The notes under the pieces are model-generated. The model was not told where the DNA came from, did not search any database, and worked only from the letters and a program-made list of their open reading frames with translations. A stretch of DNA of 64,000 bases from contig JAOVVO010000352.1 of the NCBI GenBank assembly GCA_028564675.1, forward strand, positions 1 through 64,000, written 5' to 3'. This DNA is from Onchocerca lupi (lineage: Eukaryota > Nematoda > Chromadorea > Rhabditida > Onchocercidae). Of this stretch, positions 1-13,889 are shown in pieces. Position 1 is the first letter of the stretch. Each line of letters begins with the position of its first letter. Position numbers and translations under genes: made by a program.

Positions 1-31
<31 letters not shown>

Positions 32-2520
32 AGAAAGGAGGAGGACGAAGAGTTAATATCAAATTACATGCGTTAAACAAATGTTACTTCGGCTTTTAAA
101 AGTGTATGTGTTATGGCAGATATTTCTATTGGTATCGTATGGTTTTATAAATATGCATAATTGTTGTAATTTTGCCCACGGGAAAGCGGGAAGATTGAGG
201 ATTGAAAATTAAAAGGACGAAGAAAGTGCGAATTAGAAATACGACTTTTTGAAAGTCATTCATTCCATTTTGCCATTTTTATTATATGCTGTTATACCAA
301 TGTCAAACTTATTGGGTTTATGCAAAAATGAATAACAATTTTTGGTATTCATCAATGATTGATTATCGCTTCCGTTTCTATTTTTCTTTTTTCTTTTTTT
401 TTTTTTTTTTTAACTTTCGAAATAAAGAATATTCTTTTGCTAATATTTCCAATCATTTATCTTTCATTTTCATTTTTATAATTTTTCATATTATTTGAAT
501 TTATGTTGATTATAGAATTCATATATTTTCAGTAAAATTATCTTTATCCAATAGATGATATGATGATAGAATGATTTCTTTATCACTAATTAAATAGGAT
601 GATCGAAATATGATAAAATATAGTTTTGGAAATTTGCATATATCAAGATAAAATTAACATAACTTGTGCTTAATTGAAATATAGATGGATTAGATGTAAA
701 TGAAACGATGAGATATGATTAAAAATCACATTTATAATTATGTTCAGAGTCTGATCTAATCGGATATATAATTCCTTTTTGTTGAAATCATTAAGATTTA
801 TGTTGCTATATTAAATTATAAGTCGAAATATCAATTTTAGCATTTTCATTTATGATACTTCCTGAAGCGATAATCCTTCCTTTTTTTCCTTTGTGACTTT
901 CATAGTTACCGGAATTGATTTCTCTAAACATTCACTTCGGATGGTCGTTTCAGGAAGAAGGAAAAAATCGGTTGAGTAAACAATTCCGATTCTTCAAATA
1001 TTCTGTGATACATTCATTCTTCACAACTTTCTTTGTTTGCACAAATTTCATCATAATGTTTAATTTTTTTCTTTTCCTTTTTTTTTTTTTTTTTTTCGGT
1101 ATATTCTTTTTTAATCCTACAAATTAAGAAAGAAATGATATTATTATTACCTAAATAAGTGTAACAATTAAATTTTTCAATAAAATTTAATTCTATTTTT
1201 GTAATTTTTTCAAAAAACTTTTTTTTTTTTAAAAAAAAGAAAAAACTTCTATGATGAATTTAACCTAATTTTTCTATCACACACTATCAGTGTTGAAAAA
1301 TGAGATGATATATAAGTTTGATCAGTTAAGATATGTTGCATTTGCATGATGTATGTTCCCTTTGAAGTGATGTAAATATTTCAAGGACAAGTTGAAAAGC
1401 AATGGAAAAAAAAAAAGCGAAAAAAGAGAAGGAATATGGAAGAGAAAAGATGGTACTACGCCTGATGATATTGAATTTTACAGAAGTGCAAAGCATGAAA
1501 AGATTTCAAAAACCCTTTGATCTGAAAAATTCGTAAATTTTCATTTGAAACAATAATCATCAATTATGCATTAATAGTAGTTGATGAAACTAGAAAGAGT
1601 ACAAGGATTGAAAATTGCAGTAGTGAATAGGTTTCATTTCATCCTTTTTGTAAGTTCTTAAAATAACTATGCAAGTCATTTTTCCTCTTCCTTCTTTTAT
1701 ATAAACTAGTTCTAAAATAGCACAATTTGTAGATTTAAGTTTGAAATTTTGAGATTAAATAAAAGTTTCCATTAACTGAAATTGATCATTGAAATTATCC
1801 AAACAGCTTGCATAATTCATCAGTCATAGATTGATTATCCAGCATATTTCTGTTTGATGGAAAATAATCATTCAAACTACTAGCGGCATTAAACTACAAC
1901 AAAACAACTCTTGCATTGGAATAGCTAGTAACAGGTTTTAGATCAAATAAAAATAATGATAGTAATAACAATAGCAACAATAATCATTGAATTTGGAAAA
2001 TAAGCAATGATTTGGTGAATAACATTTGCTGACATCTGCTCAATATTTTATCTTCCTTTATTGTATTTTCAAAAAAAAAAAAAAAAAGAATTTCCACAGA
2101 TATTTGCATCCTTGAACGAAAAGTATTATCAGATAATCATTTCAATTTCAATTTATTCTACCATCTGTTTTATCTCTTTTTGTTTTCTTTTCTTTTTCTT
2201 TGCTTCTTTTTTTCGCTCATTTATTCATATTTCTCTAATTATTTCAAATTTTGCCAGCTATTATCAAATGAAACATACTATAATTACTGGAGAAACTATT
2301 GAAATTCATAAAATTAAATTACAACAATTCGCTTTTTGCTCATTTCTCTCTCATTATTTTAAAAATTCAGCTAACAATCATCAAATGCAAAGTACCATAA
2401 TTTCTATGAAAATCACCTGAAATCCGTAAAATTCAAGCCTCACTAATTATTTCAGTCTCCTAATTGCTCTTACCACTTCTTTTGCTCTTTCTCTTAATTA
2501 AACAAGTTTCCAGTTCTCTT

Positions 2521-2551
<31 letters not shown>

Positions 2552-2835
2552 CCCTCAATTCCCTCATGTCTGTTCTTCCGTGGTATATTATGCAAATCCT
2601 TTTTCGTCGTTCTCATTGCAATTTCAGTACCGTTACCGACAGTATCAAATGGTAGTAGTAGTTGACCTTTTCACATTTTTGTTTCTTTTCATCCAACTTT
2701 TCCTTCCACCTCAACTTTATTCCCTTTCATGCCTTTCCCATGATGCTGTTTTTCTTATTGTTGTTTTTTTTTCTCGCCTCACACCTTTTTTTTTTTTTCT
2801 CGCCAAATCATTGGCACCTTCTCGTTGCAGCCTTT

Positions 2836-2859
2836 CAACAACAACAACAACAACAACAA
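2836..2859. repeat. CAA trinucleotide microsatellite
   Basis: About eight CAA units in a row. They lie inside T-rich non-coding DNA, so the polyglutamine in overlapping open frames is not evidence of a protein. Confidence 0.8.
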
Positions 2860-5315
2860 TAAGACGAATGACAATACCACCGTCAAGTCTGAGGAATAAT
2901 TGTCATCATGATGATTTTGTACGGCGCGAAATTTCCAATTGTTCAATTCAAAATTTCCATCATTTGTTGCATCAACGAAGTTACAATTGATAATCGTTTT
3001 TCATTTTTAATTCATTTTCCAATTCCTTTTATTTCAATTATTTTGATATTAATTTCTTTCTTCTTCTTCTTTTTTTTTCACGAATCTCATGCATAATATT
3101 GAAATAATCAACATAATATCGAAATAATGCCATTTTTTTTCTCTCCTTTTTTCTTTTTTTTTTTTTTTTGCCAATTGCATTATTAAGAGAGAAAAAAAAG
3201 TTTGATATCGATAATTAGATCTAGAGATGTTAATTTATTAAAATAACATAGAAGATGGAGTTAATTAGCATAATAAAACGTTGTATAAACAATCATTTTC
3301 AAATTACAATTATATTTGTTGTAACTTATTCATCGTTCTGTTACAATTAAATTGTCGTCTTCGTTGTTATCATAAAATAATCATCCAATTCTTATATACG
3401 ACGAAAATTGCATGTTTTACCAACTGTCGCAAGTAGTAAATGGTTAATTAATAAAAATTCATGTAAAATTTCTATCTTTTCATTTGATCTTGATATATTC
3501 CATAAAAAATCTTAGCTTTGGATTTGAATTTTCAACCAGTGTTTTTTCCTAAATTGGTATTTAAATTTGATAAAAAAAAAAAAAGCTCTGGTTCAAATTT
3601 ATGGAAAATTTTTCAGTAATTCATATAATTTGAAAGAAGCATGCTATCTCTGCCACTATGCATAAAATTATTAAATTAAAATTTTGAGGACGATGAATAG
3701 GACAATAAGGCATCAATGGTTTATCATCTTTATCATTGATACTTAACATTGTTGAAATAAAATTAATTACGATGATGTCATCTTAATAATTTTACAACTA
3801 AATATAAATTATATATATATACATGTTAGAAAAGGAAAAGTTCATACTTGCAAAAATAATTTACCTGAATGAAATGAAAAGATTCCATCGTGTCACATAT
3901 GACTTTTTTATCTTAAATTTTCTCTTTCTTGCATCATATTTGATGTCATCCGAAATGAAAATGATACTTTTCAACAAAATATAGTATATTCTATCATTAG
4001 AATGGATCGATTAGTCATGCAGAAAATGTTAATTTCAGAAGAAATAATAAGGAAAACAGTATCACAAATGATTCGTCTTAAATTAAAATTTGTCACCTTT
4101 TTAACATTGGTAATTTATGCCTCCTTTGCTATATCTCATCCTAATTTCATGATAATTAGTAATTACTTCCATCATAGTTCTTATAAAAATACATTTTTTT
4201 GCAGAAATTTTTGCAAAATCCATTAATTAAAACTTGCTAGTATGTTTCCAAATGAAATTTGAAAATTTTGATTTTGGATTTAAATTTTCTCACGAATTTT
4301 AGTTAAAGCTAATTATTTCGTTTATTTTCAGATTAAATACAATTTTCAAGTACCATTTTTCCATAGATTTTATTTAATTAAGGCCCATCATTTTTTTAGT
4401 TTTTAGATCAAAATCAATTTTAAATTATCTTTTTTCTGCAAATTTTATTTAATTATAGCTTGTTATTTCTTTAATTTCCAGATGAAATTCAGTTCTGAAT
4501 TCAGGTCGAAGTTTCCTCTTCTCTTTTCTTTCTTTCTTTCCTTTTTTTTTTCTTGCAAAATCGAAACTTTTCCCAAATAAACTTATTTCAAAACTACTTT
4601 TTCTTAAATTCGATTTCAAATTTTTCTTCAATTTTTCATGGATTGTCGAAACGATAGGATTCATCATTCATTACTCATTTTAGATTACATACTACCGATA
4701 TATTCAAATATACTCATAGAACGAGATATTCGTTCAATATATATTTTCCATCTGATATATCGAAAAAAAAAGAGAGGAAAAAGGAGAAGCCGAAATGAAG
4801 CAGTGAGAATTCGCCGGTTTTTTTTTTCCCTTTTTCTCTTTTTCTCTTCCCCTCTCCCTTTCTTTCTTCAATTCTTATTTGTTTCATGTTATAGCTGGAA
4901 AAGCTTTATAATAAACTCTTCTATTCCTTTGTTCGGATATTTTCATCATCTTTACAAACTTTTTTATCCTAAACGATAAAAAAGTAAAATAAAAAATGTC
5001 GAATTGACTAGTCGTTGCTTTCAAAAATCTCTCTTCTTTCATCCAAAACTTCCGTTTGATCTAAAATTCTAAATTATTCTCTCACTCTCCCTTCTTTCTC
5101 TCATGCATGTTTGTTATTATTCTTCTTATTTTCTTTGTTTTTGTTTATTTATTTATTTTTATTTTTTCAAACTAAAATTAATATCATTCGAAAAAAAAAA
5201 ACAAGAAGAAGTCATTACGGGAGCATCTGTAAAATGGATATGCAAAGAAGAAAAAAAAAACCACTCATTTTCTCTCCCTCTATTTATGACTATGGTTTTT
5301 TACCTGTTTTTTTTA

Positions 5316-5344
5316 AAGAGAGAGAGAGGGAGAGAGAGAGAGAG
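5316..5344. repeat. GA dinucleotide microsatellite
   Basis: Nearly uninterrupted GA repeat followed by an A run. No gene context. Confidence 0.8.
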
Positions 5345-6026
5345 AAAAAAAAAAAAAGAGGAAAGAATTGTTTAATGATACTCTGTTATATCCTCCTCAT
5401 ATCATAAACCAATCCAGGCTTCCCACATATGCAAACGTTCTTTAATCTCATGAAATAACCAATATTTCCTTTTTTAACTCATTTCTCTCTCCTTCTCTTT
5501 TTCTTTCTCTCGTTTTTCCTGAAGGGTTCCCTTTTTTTTTCTTTTTTTTTTTCCTTAAAATAAAATTTTAACTCACATAAAATTTAAGAAATATATCTCA
5601 TATTCTACTACTAATTATTATATTTTAGCAATTTACTTAAATTTCAAATAGAATGTATTTGTTAAACTCAAATAGCTGAAGTTTTTTGAAAAAAAAAAAA
5701 AATTTGAAAAGTTTGTCGACAGGTGAATAATTAAATCCATTTCGTGATAGAAATTATGAAAAATTTTTTCTAATATTATAAATTTACTATTACAGAATTA
5801 ATTGTTAACAGCTAGTCAATAATATCATAATGATTTATCTTTTTTTTTTTGATTAGTGGTTTACAGAATTCAAAATCAGTAATTATATTAAATGGAAATC
5901 AATATTTATCCAGTAGTTTTCTTTTGTTATCATTTTTGATAATGCCTATTAATCGGTGCTTTTTTTTTTTTTTTTTTTTTTTTTTTTTGAAATATTTCAT
6001 TAATGTGAATCTTGAATTTATAATTT

Positions 6027-6034
6027 CATTTCAG
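6027..6034 (+). promoter_or_regulatory. Possible spliced-leader acceptor for the 6044 gene
   Basis: A CATTTCAG acceptor sits nine bases before the ATG at 6044, with a T-rich tract upstream and no clear donor-bearing exon before it. In nematodes this arrangement is typical of SL trans-splicing. A cis intron with a non-coding first exon is equally compatible. Confidence 0.4.
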
Positions 6035-6043
6035 GAAAATCAG

Positions 6044-8709
6044 ATGACTGGTAGTACTCCAACATTGTTTATACCAATTATGAGTGAAACTGCTTTACGA
6101 GATGGTGTAGCAGATCAGTCTTATTTAGCCACCTCATCTCATCAACATTTACACTTTAATGGAACATTACCTGAGACTAATGATCATCTTAGATCTGAAA
6201 TTTCTAATAATCGAAGAAATCACGGTGATCGTATGAATATTTTGCATTTATTACGTCGACAATTGAACAGGATTGCGTCACATAATTTTTACGCAACACA
6301 ACGACGAAATAAACAATCGGAATCACATCATAATGTATGTGATGATGGCAACGAGATGAAACAAATTTCCGAATGTAATGGTGAGTAGAATACAGATAAA
6401 ATAGATTGTGAAATTTGATTCAAAATTCTTCAAATTATCAGTAACTGATCCTCCAATTGTAAATAATATTGCGAATTAAAAAGTTAGGTTTTTAAAGATA
6501 AAGTAACGATGCTTTTAAAAAAAGTTAAGTTTTTATCAGACTGAAATAGATCAAATATATCACGTTAATGCTACTTTGATTTATGAATATTCCGAGTGAA
6601 AGAGTTTTAACAATTTTTTTACTATTTAAATTTTAAATTGATGAAATTTAAGAAGAAAAAAAAAAATTCCGTAAGATATAATTCTTTCTTATATTCATCA
6701 CTAACAATCACTTAATAATCTGATTACGTATGTTAAGGTACAGGTGATGCTAATTTACGCGATCATAGCGAAAACAGTAATTGTGGCCAATCTAAAAAAG
6801 TTCACTATGATCGTGAAAATGACGAAAGCTATCGCTGTCAGCCGACACCAGCTGTTTATCAGGATTCATACTGTGCTGTAACTGTAGATCGGAAAGTTCA
6901 CGTTTACGGATATTATGTACAAAGAGATCAGTTTATCGATTCAAATTGTTATTATAACGTAAAATTTTTCTTTTTTTTTATTGCTGTCACGCTTTGATTA
7001 CTGACCTAAATGTTTTGAATTATGTGTTATAATCAACGTAACAAATGATTTATATCAAATCCTTTTGTTTTATTTTCTTGTTGAATTTTGACATTTTTGA
7101 ATCGCCAATTTCAATCAATAATTTCTTACAAAATACAATATATATTTGAATTCAATATGCGTGAACAGTATTTCAATCTTTATTATTTCGTCTTGAAGTT
7201 TATCAACTCCTTTATGCCGTATCTAATTTTGTTTCATCTCATATAGTAGTAGTTACGAAAAATTCTCAAATTTTTCAGAGAACTCAAATTTTCAGTTAAT
7301 TCATTTCCTTGAATAAAATATAATTATAGGCGCAAAGTACAAGAATTGTTTATGCAAATGATATCGCTGCAGTTTTTCATACGGATAATGAAGGACAATT
7401 AACGGACAATACTTGCCGATCATGGGGACTTTCGCGAAATTCTGTTTGGTGGGCAGCTGATCCACAAAGGTATGTGTTTGTAAAATGAAACTGAAATAAC
7501 CGGATATGGAAAAAGTGCAACAGTTGCAATTAACTCAACTGATTCCTTTACTTGGAAAATCAACATTCACCTTTGTTTAGCTCTCTTCTAATCTTCTCGC
7601 ATTCATTACTATATCATCTTAACTTACTTGAATATTTTCTTACTACAACACTAAAAATTCTCACCAATCTCTCTTATCTCTTCAATTATCTTGATTTTTC
7701 CTATTCTTTTTTACTACTACTATCACCGCATCTTACGATTATCAAGTCATTTCCTCATCCTTCGCCCGTTTACTACTTCGATAATCTTGTCAAATTTGAA
7801 TTTCATTTTGTTATTGCATTATGTCTTCTTTTACTACTCAATCAGTATTCTTTCAAATTCTTTAGTTTTCTTTGAAAGCACAGTATTGTTTAGCCTAAAG
7901 TTTTAGGATCACTTCTACAAGAAACAAATGACTGGAACTTGGAAGTGACGATGAAATACGGACAGTTTATGAATAGGGCCAAATATTTGCTAAATTTTTT
8001 CATTATTCACCGGATTTCAAAAAATTCATTTGCCATGTTTAAATCGTCAAGTTCTAAAATCAGAATTTTTGAATTTATTTGAAATTCAGTTTTCGTGTTT
8101 CCAAAAATTTGAAAAGTTAGAATGATATAATTTCAGAAAAAGTGATTCCAGAAGGGAGATGTGTTTAGTCGTTTTACAACTGAAAGATCATCCAATTCTG
8201 ATCGGTTTTACTGTCATCAAATTGATTGCTTTCATAAATGCCCTAAAAATTTGTGGTCTTAACGAGGATTGCAAGTTCATTTCCTCATTACCCACCGTCA
8301 TGGAATCGTGTGTTTCAGGAATCAGGTATTTTGGTTTTGTTCTTCGTCTTGTATATAATTTTGATCACTTTGGTTCCTAGAAGCACTATAAAAGTAATTC
8401 TTTCTATAGCAGTTTCTAATTGTTTCCATGTTAATTCTTTTTTAAACGCACTGAGTAATAAATTCTGATATGAATGTTTTTAAATTCAAATTATTTATTT
8501 GCAATTTGAGCTTATAATTTGGAATTACTAATTCTTTTTAGGCCATATGAAAACAGTCGAAAAGGAACGAAAACTTTAAATAGTGAAATCTCACCCAAGG
8601 TATTTTATTAATTTTCATTATATCGATTTAATGTTATTGTAACGTTATCTGTCACCAAACTACCGATTTTACCAACTTCCAGGACAACACGGACAAGAGT
8701 TCCAAATGA
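6044..8709 (+). CDS. Unrecognised 260-residue protein, five exons
   Basis: I do not recognise this protein. Exons read as 6044-6380, 6738-6958 (or starting at 6744), 7330-7469, 8542-8599 and 8683-8709, with phases that join cleanly to 260 codons plus TGA. The N-terminal ~115 residues are polar, rich in His, Asn, Arg and Ser, and look disordered. Exons 2-3 encode the more structured part, with Cys-containing segments such as YRCQPTPAVYQDSYCAVTVD, a VHVYGYYVQRDQ segment and an aromatic WWAADPQRPYE stretch. The C terminus is short, basic and Ser/Lys-rich. No signal peptide or membrane segment is visible. The start is chosen because it follows a TTTCAG acceptor by nine bases. Intron 3 (7470-8541) is long and pyrimidine-rich. 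It could be a conserved nematode protein of unknown function; exon structure is more certain than identity. Confidence 0.65.
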
Positions 8710-10883
8710 ATGGTTGAGCCACCGGTCTCATCATTAAATTACATCACTCATAAATTTGTAACATCCTCTCAGGAATTCACTTTTCTCATTTTCTTATGTA
8801 TTATTCTCTTGCATATCTTATATTGATGAAGCAAAAAATTGAAATGGTTGAAAGAGATAATCTCTTGGGGAAGTTATCCAAGGATTTCTAAGTGTAGCAC
8901 CGAAGCAGTTGGTAAGAAAAACTCATTGCTTTGACTATATCAAGTCAGAAATAGAAAAAAAAAACCGGCATCCAGTTAGTGACAACATACTAGATAAATT
9001 CATGCAGTTAGTATTACCTGTCGAATTTCGAACTTTTACAATTTTATTCCATAAAAAAAAATTTTATCAACCATTTCAAAATGAAATTTATAACGGGTGC
9101 TTGAATTAATATTATTTTATACCGATGAGATTTCTCTTGTAGACAATAAACACAATTCCGTTGATCGAAATCAATGAGGACATTTCGCAAAATATGAAGT
9201 CAAATAAAGAAAGTTTTAGAATCCCAAATGAATACCACAGTCGGTAACAATGATGAAAAGCGAATGAAAAATCAAATATATAAAGATGAAAATTGCAGTT
9301 TGATGAAATAAATTTCAAGACTGTGTAAAGATTCAAAGTATGGAAATATAAAAATTTTATCCCAGATTAAAAATATAATCACTAGCCACTAATTATCACA
9401 ATTAGGAAATCAGCAACATAACAAATCAATTAGTAAATTATTCTATCCTTCTAGCGTAAAGCTTAAAACATAATCACTGAAATGAATTGGAATAAAAAGA
9501 AAAAAACATGTATGGGAAAATTTTTGACAGAAATATAAAGATGAAAAAAGAGAACGATAAACTAATCAATGAATTACATAGCAGTTTTATAAAATAGGGA
9601 GGTAGGTTACAGCTAAAGAAATCCATGACTTGGTAATATATAATAATAAAATAGAAAAGTCATCCCAACAGTAATGTCCCGCAATTTTTTAGGAAAATGC
9701 ATAGTTTAAAAAAAAAAGTGTATTATTATTCCTTAAATAAGCCTAAATTCTTCCCCCTGAATAAGATAAAACGAGATTTCAAAGAAAGTAATAAAATTTC
9801 CATGATGTTTTCGAAAACGAAATTCATTTCGTGCACTTCGTAAATAATAGATCAAGAATATAGCATGACATATTTTCAAATTAAATTAGTCATATTAAGA
9901 CTATATATAATACAGAGCTCTATGAATTAGGACATTAGTATATGTCAATTCTGAAAGGTCATATGAGCTTGAATAATTAAATTGGTAAAATGAAGTGATA
10001 GAAACTTTAATACTAACAAATCAAAAAAGCGCTAGCAAATTTTATCCCTTTAAAAATTTCCAGGAACTTATGACCCAAAAATCTATCAGCTTTCTCATAT
10101 TATTACGGTAACCTCTGTTTATATAGTTAGGACTCTTCCACAGGAAAAATTAATTTAACCGCTTCACTTCTATTAAATTGATCTACCTAGAAGAGTCTAA
10201 TACATATAAAGAATTTTGATCAAGAAAGATGTGATTAAGATCAGTTAAAGCTAATTAGGCTCAAGATACCAGAATAAGAAATTACCATATCACTTGACAT
10301 CAAAGGAACATTAATGTTATACTATCAAAACGGTGAAACAAATATTTAAAAGCATTAAAACAACTATAGAAAACATGACATATTAATTCGAACGAATAAG
10401 AAAGTGCATATGCTCAAACTTTGCTTATTCAATTTCTATACAGCTAAGTAGCATTTAAAAATAAAGAATTTTCAATTTCTGATACGAATGGTGCAAGGTA
10501 TTGCAAAGTTGTCGAGACATTTGCGCTAATCATTTCACATGATGCTTGATGAAAAGCAACTTCAAAGAGAGTTACGATGCTAATCGATGAACAAGTACTC
10601 TAATCTACTGTTCATCAAATCACGGATAGTCTAAACTGCTCAATCTTAATCGGTTAACCCTTGTCAGTTTAAAGATACTGAAAATATGACTATTTTAGCC
10701 CTCTTCCCCCTTTTCTTCTTTTACCCTTTTCATACTTCCCTCAAATTAGATTTGATGAATTTTAGCAATTTTTGTACCGTAAAAAAGTATTAATTAAAAT
10801 AGTATTGAACTGTATCGTACTATTGAGAAAAGTTCTTTCTGATGACAAAGTTTCATAATGTGAATCAATCATATTATTTATAC
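8710..10883. other. Non-coding stretch between convergent genes
   Basis: This lies between the 3' end of the forward gene ending at 8709 and the 3' end of the reverse TMEM41B-like gene at 10884, so it should hold both 3' UTRs. I see no exon-like frame with splice signals. The short open frames at about 8909 and 9112-9336 look random. Confidence 0.5.
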
Positions 10884-13144
10884 CTATGAACTTTTTATAT
10901 TTTTTGTTGATTTATCAGAAATTCCACCGCCCTTATTTAGCCGTTTGTAGAAAATGGGTATCAAAGACAGAAGTGCAGTAAAAGCTACTATTAATATAGC
11001 ACTCCATGACCAAGCTGCTCCCATATGTGTTAGCCTTTGCAGAGTTGCACCTGCTTGGATATAGATACACGATGGTGGTGCTACACCTGAAAATCATAAT
11101 TAAATGTCACTGGCAAAACTAGTCATATAAAGGGAAAATAAAAGGAATAACAAGCAATCAAAAATTAAAGTATGCCATAAAGCAAAGTTACAAATTATAT
11201 TTTGATTTGAAAAGAAAGAAAATAAAAAGAACCACTCACCCAAAAATGTTCCGAAAAAAAACGCTGAAACTGGAACGTCAAATATGGGTGAAGCAAGATT
11301 TATAAGCCAATTAGGCAAAATTGGCGTTATTCGCAAGAAAATTATGAAATAAAAAAGACTATCAAAGTCCGTAACCTGAAAAAAAAAAAGCAAAACTGAA
11401 ATCTTAATGAAATCAAAATCCAACATCTGCTCATATGATAACAATCGATCGTTCAATTATGCAGTAACAATACTTATTAAAAGTGTTTTGATGTCTTTCA
11501 GATTTGCCCAAACTTTTCTTGATTAATTATTATGAACAACAAACCAAACTGCCCATCCTTTAAAAAATTTTCCGGAAGTTTTTAAATTAATCCAAAGTTC
11601 GCGACAAATTCGTCTGAACATATTGTTTTTTTCTTTTCTTTTTCTTCTAATATCTGGGATGAACAAGGCTTAATTGTAAAATATATGCAGTTGAAATTCA
11701 TGATCAAACCTCATTTTTCCATTTGCTTATTTTTTCCGGTGCAAATGCCATAATTCGTTCACGTCCAAACAGAAACGAAAAGAAATAACATATTTGTGCG
11801 CCACAAGCCGAACACTACAAACTTCTTAACTTCAGTTACATCTTTTGGTATTATTGGAAAAGTAAAGAGAAAGGCATCAGCAATTAAGGAAATAAATTGC
11901 ATAGGTATTTAAATAAATAAGCAATAAGTTAGCAAAAGAATTTGCAATTAATCATGACTTACTGTGCAAACTAGAAATAACGCAATTGGAAATGGAAATA
12001 AATATCCTGAAAGAACAGTGAGAAAAATTGAACCAGGAATAGCTAATGACTGCAACCTGAAACAAGGAAAATGGAAATTTGTAAATAAAAAGATTACCAA
12101 AAATTTTCGACTATACTCATTATTTTGGTGATGCAATATTGCAACAGCACTGAAGTTTCCTTAACAACTATTTCGGCTAAATTTCCGTTAGGATAAAATT
12201 GATAAAGTCCCACAATGAAAAAAATCAAACAAAAAAGCATCCAACAGAAAAGATGATACCTTAAACAATAATCGTTAAAAGATTTAGCCAGCAATATTTA
12301 TAATGAATTTTGAAACTAATTTCACACAATAACATCTAAAGAGCGCAAGAGATGAGGAAAGTGGAAACTAAATACTTGGAAGCAAATCATGGTCTTAACA
12401 TAAGGAAAAAACTGACTTTACACTTCAAGTCAAGTGTAAATATAATTCAGGAAAAAGGAATCAATAACTTACATGATGTAAACAGTTGATATACCAAACA
12501 GTACAGTATAATAATGCTTGTCTTTGTACTTTGAAAGAACCAAACCAAGTCGTTTAGCTTGTGTTAAATCTTTTGGCAACTTGAAATCAACTCTTTCATC
12601 ACTAAATATACCAGCAAGTCAAAATGGAAATAAAAAATAAATAAGAATGATCTGAAAATCGATTCATATGAAAAACTTCTTCGATTCTTTTCATCAATCT
12701 TATTTCAATAATCTTGCGCACACATTAAATTTGATTTGGATTTTACCGCAACCCTCCAGTTCATATTATGTCGATAAATAACACGTCGTATAGCTGAAGA
12801 ATATGAAGAATTTTTTTCAAAACCTTACATGTTAAGTCTTCTGATAAAAACAATTTCCCCCATCTGCAAAACAAGTTTCAAAAGTCCAAAATATAGAGAA
12901 AATTGATCCAAAATTGTATAAACCAGCACAGCAGAAAGGAATGATGAATAAAGAAAGAAACAAGTAATGCAGACAAAAAAAAACCGTTAGTGATTTTCCA
13001 AAAATTGATGAAATGAACAAAAAAAGTTAAAAAATGATTTGAAACTTACTCAGCAAGTTCTGGAAAGTTGATATATAACGTGAATAAAATTAGAGAAATG
13101 CTGAACAAGATACATATTGGGAATATAAACTTATTTAAAGCCAT
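10884..13144 (-). CDS. TMEM41B-like VTT-domain ER membrane protein
   Basis: Reverse-strand exons are 13144-13050, 12601-12473, 12056-11963, 11814-11710, 11375-11240 and 11086-10884, giving 253 residues in continuous phase. It belongs to the DedA/VTT family: an N-terminal membrane segment ending in NFPELADDERVDF, the stretch KLPKDLTQAKRLGLVLSKYK, then SLAIPGSIFLTVLSG, FPFPIALFLVC and the signature FLRITPILPNWLINLASP with FFGTFLGVAPPS. Family members are ER lipid scramblases acting in autophagosome formation and lipid mobilisation. The length is close to vertebrate TMEM41 proteins but the cytosolic N terminus is short. The frame stays open upstream of the ATG to a TTATTTCTAG acceptor near 13190, so a further N-terminal exon is possible. 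The last intron begins with GTGAGT. The gene lies 745 bp downstream of WDR46 on the same strand. Confidence 0.9.
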
Positions 13145-13889
13145 GTCACCAACAGTATCTCGGTTCCGAAGCAGAGTGATAATAAAGTGGCTAGAAATAA
13201 TCCAAATATAAATCCCCCCCTGAAATATAGCAAGATTTCCACAAAAAGAAAAAACAAGAATTCACGAGTAACAAAACTTCTCGGAAATCCAATGTTGAAG
13301 CCTATTAGCATTAAATCAAAGCCACATCTCCAAAAATAATTTATGACCATGCTATTAGTCATTCGACTTATCACTGCATAATTCTTTTTCGAACGAACAA
13401 ACGAACGATATACAAAATATTTTCAACTTCCTATGAATTCATTAAATCTCTGGGAAGATAAGAAATGCTAAAACTCTTTTTCGCTAAATGGAACATCTGA
13501 GTCAATAGTGAAAAGCCGTACGGAACGTCAATTGTATCATCTTCCAAAAAAAAAAAAAGTGAGTTTTATTTGGAAATCAACACCATAACAATAAACAATG
13601 AACAAAGCACTTCAATGTAACAAATATAAGATGGTTTCTCATTTATTTCATTGTAAGCATTTTAAAAATCAAAACATATAATATGACCAAAAAAATAAGA
13701 AAAATATAACAAACATCTAAAATCGAATTTCAAACAAAATTTGAATCTTAAGCCTCATCTAAAATTTGATTTTTGGAAATTGCAAAATTGAGTTCAGCTT
13801 TAACTTGAACACTTTCTTTAAGCTTTTCGAAAAATTGAAATATATTTACGAAAAACATATGAAAAATTATAAATGATAGGAAATACAAT
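13145..13889. other. Spacer between WDR46 and the TMEM41B-like gene
   Basis: This same-strand gap of 745 bp should hold the WDR46 3' UTR and the 5' region of the TMEM41B-like gene. On the reverse strand there are acceptor-like sites near 13222 (ATATTTCAG) and 13190 (TTATTTCTAG) that could receive a spliced leader. Co-transcription of the two genes is possible but not shown. Confidence 0.4.

Larger units (their letters stand above)
1..6026. other. Non-coding AT-rich region
   Basis: No reading frame here combines length, codon-like composition and splice signals. The open frames are short and made largely of Phe/Ser/Leu from T-rich tracts. The stretch begins with a 29-nt A run and holds T runs near 2523-2551 and 5961-5988, a CAA microsatellite near 2836 and a GA microsatellite near 5316. 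A frame at 4002-4226 has a short hydrophobic segment but no splice or homology support. The right end may contain the promoter of the gene starting at 6044. Confidence 0.6.

Noticed and set aside
2061..3096. Cluster of overlapping forward open frames
   Set aside because: Frames are driven by T-rich tracts and a CAA repeat, overlap in all phases and lack splice or family support.
4002..4226. 74-codon frame with a hydrophobic segment
   Set aside because: No upstream acceptor, no partner exon and random-looking composition.
7552..7906. Two overlapping open frames inside intron 3 of the 6.0-8.7 kb gene
   Set aside because: Pyrimidine-rich intron; both phases open at once, typical of biased composition.
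12094..12294. Reverse open frame of 66 codons within the TMEM41B-like gene
   Set aside because: It can be joined in phase to the next exon, but the exon at 12601-12473 joins directly to 12056 and gives the conserved family sequence (LSKYK...TVYIM-LQSLAIPGS), so this stretch is intron.
12829..12863. 35-nt reverse exon candidate with TTTTGCAG acceptor and GTAAGG donor
   Set aside because: Its phase does not fit the flanking exons. Skipping it gives NFPELADDERVDF, as expected for the family.
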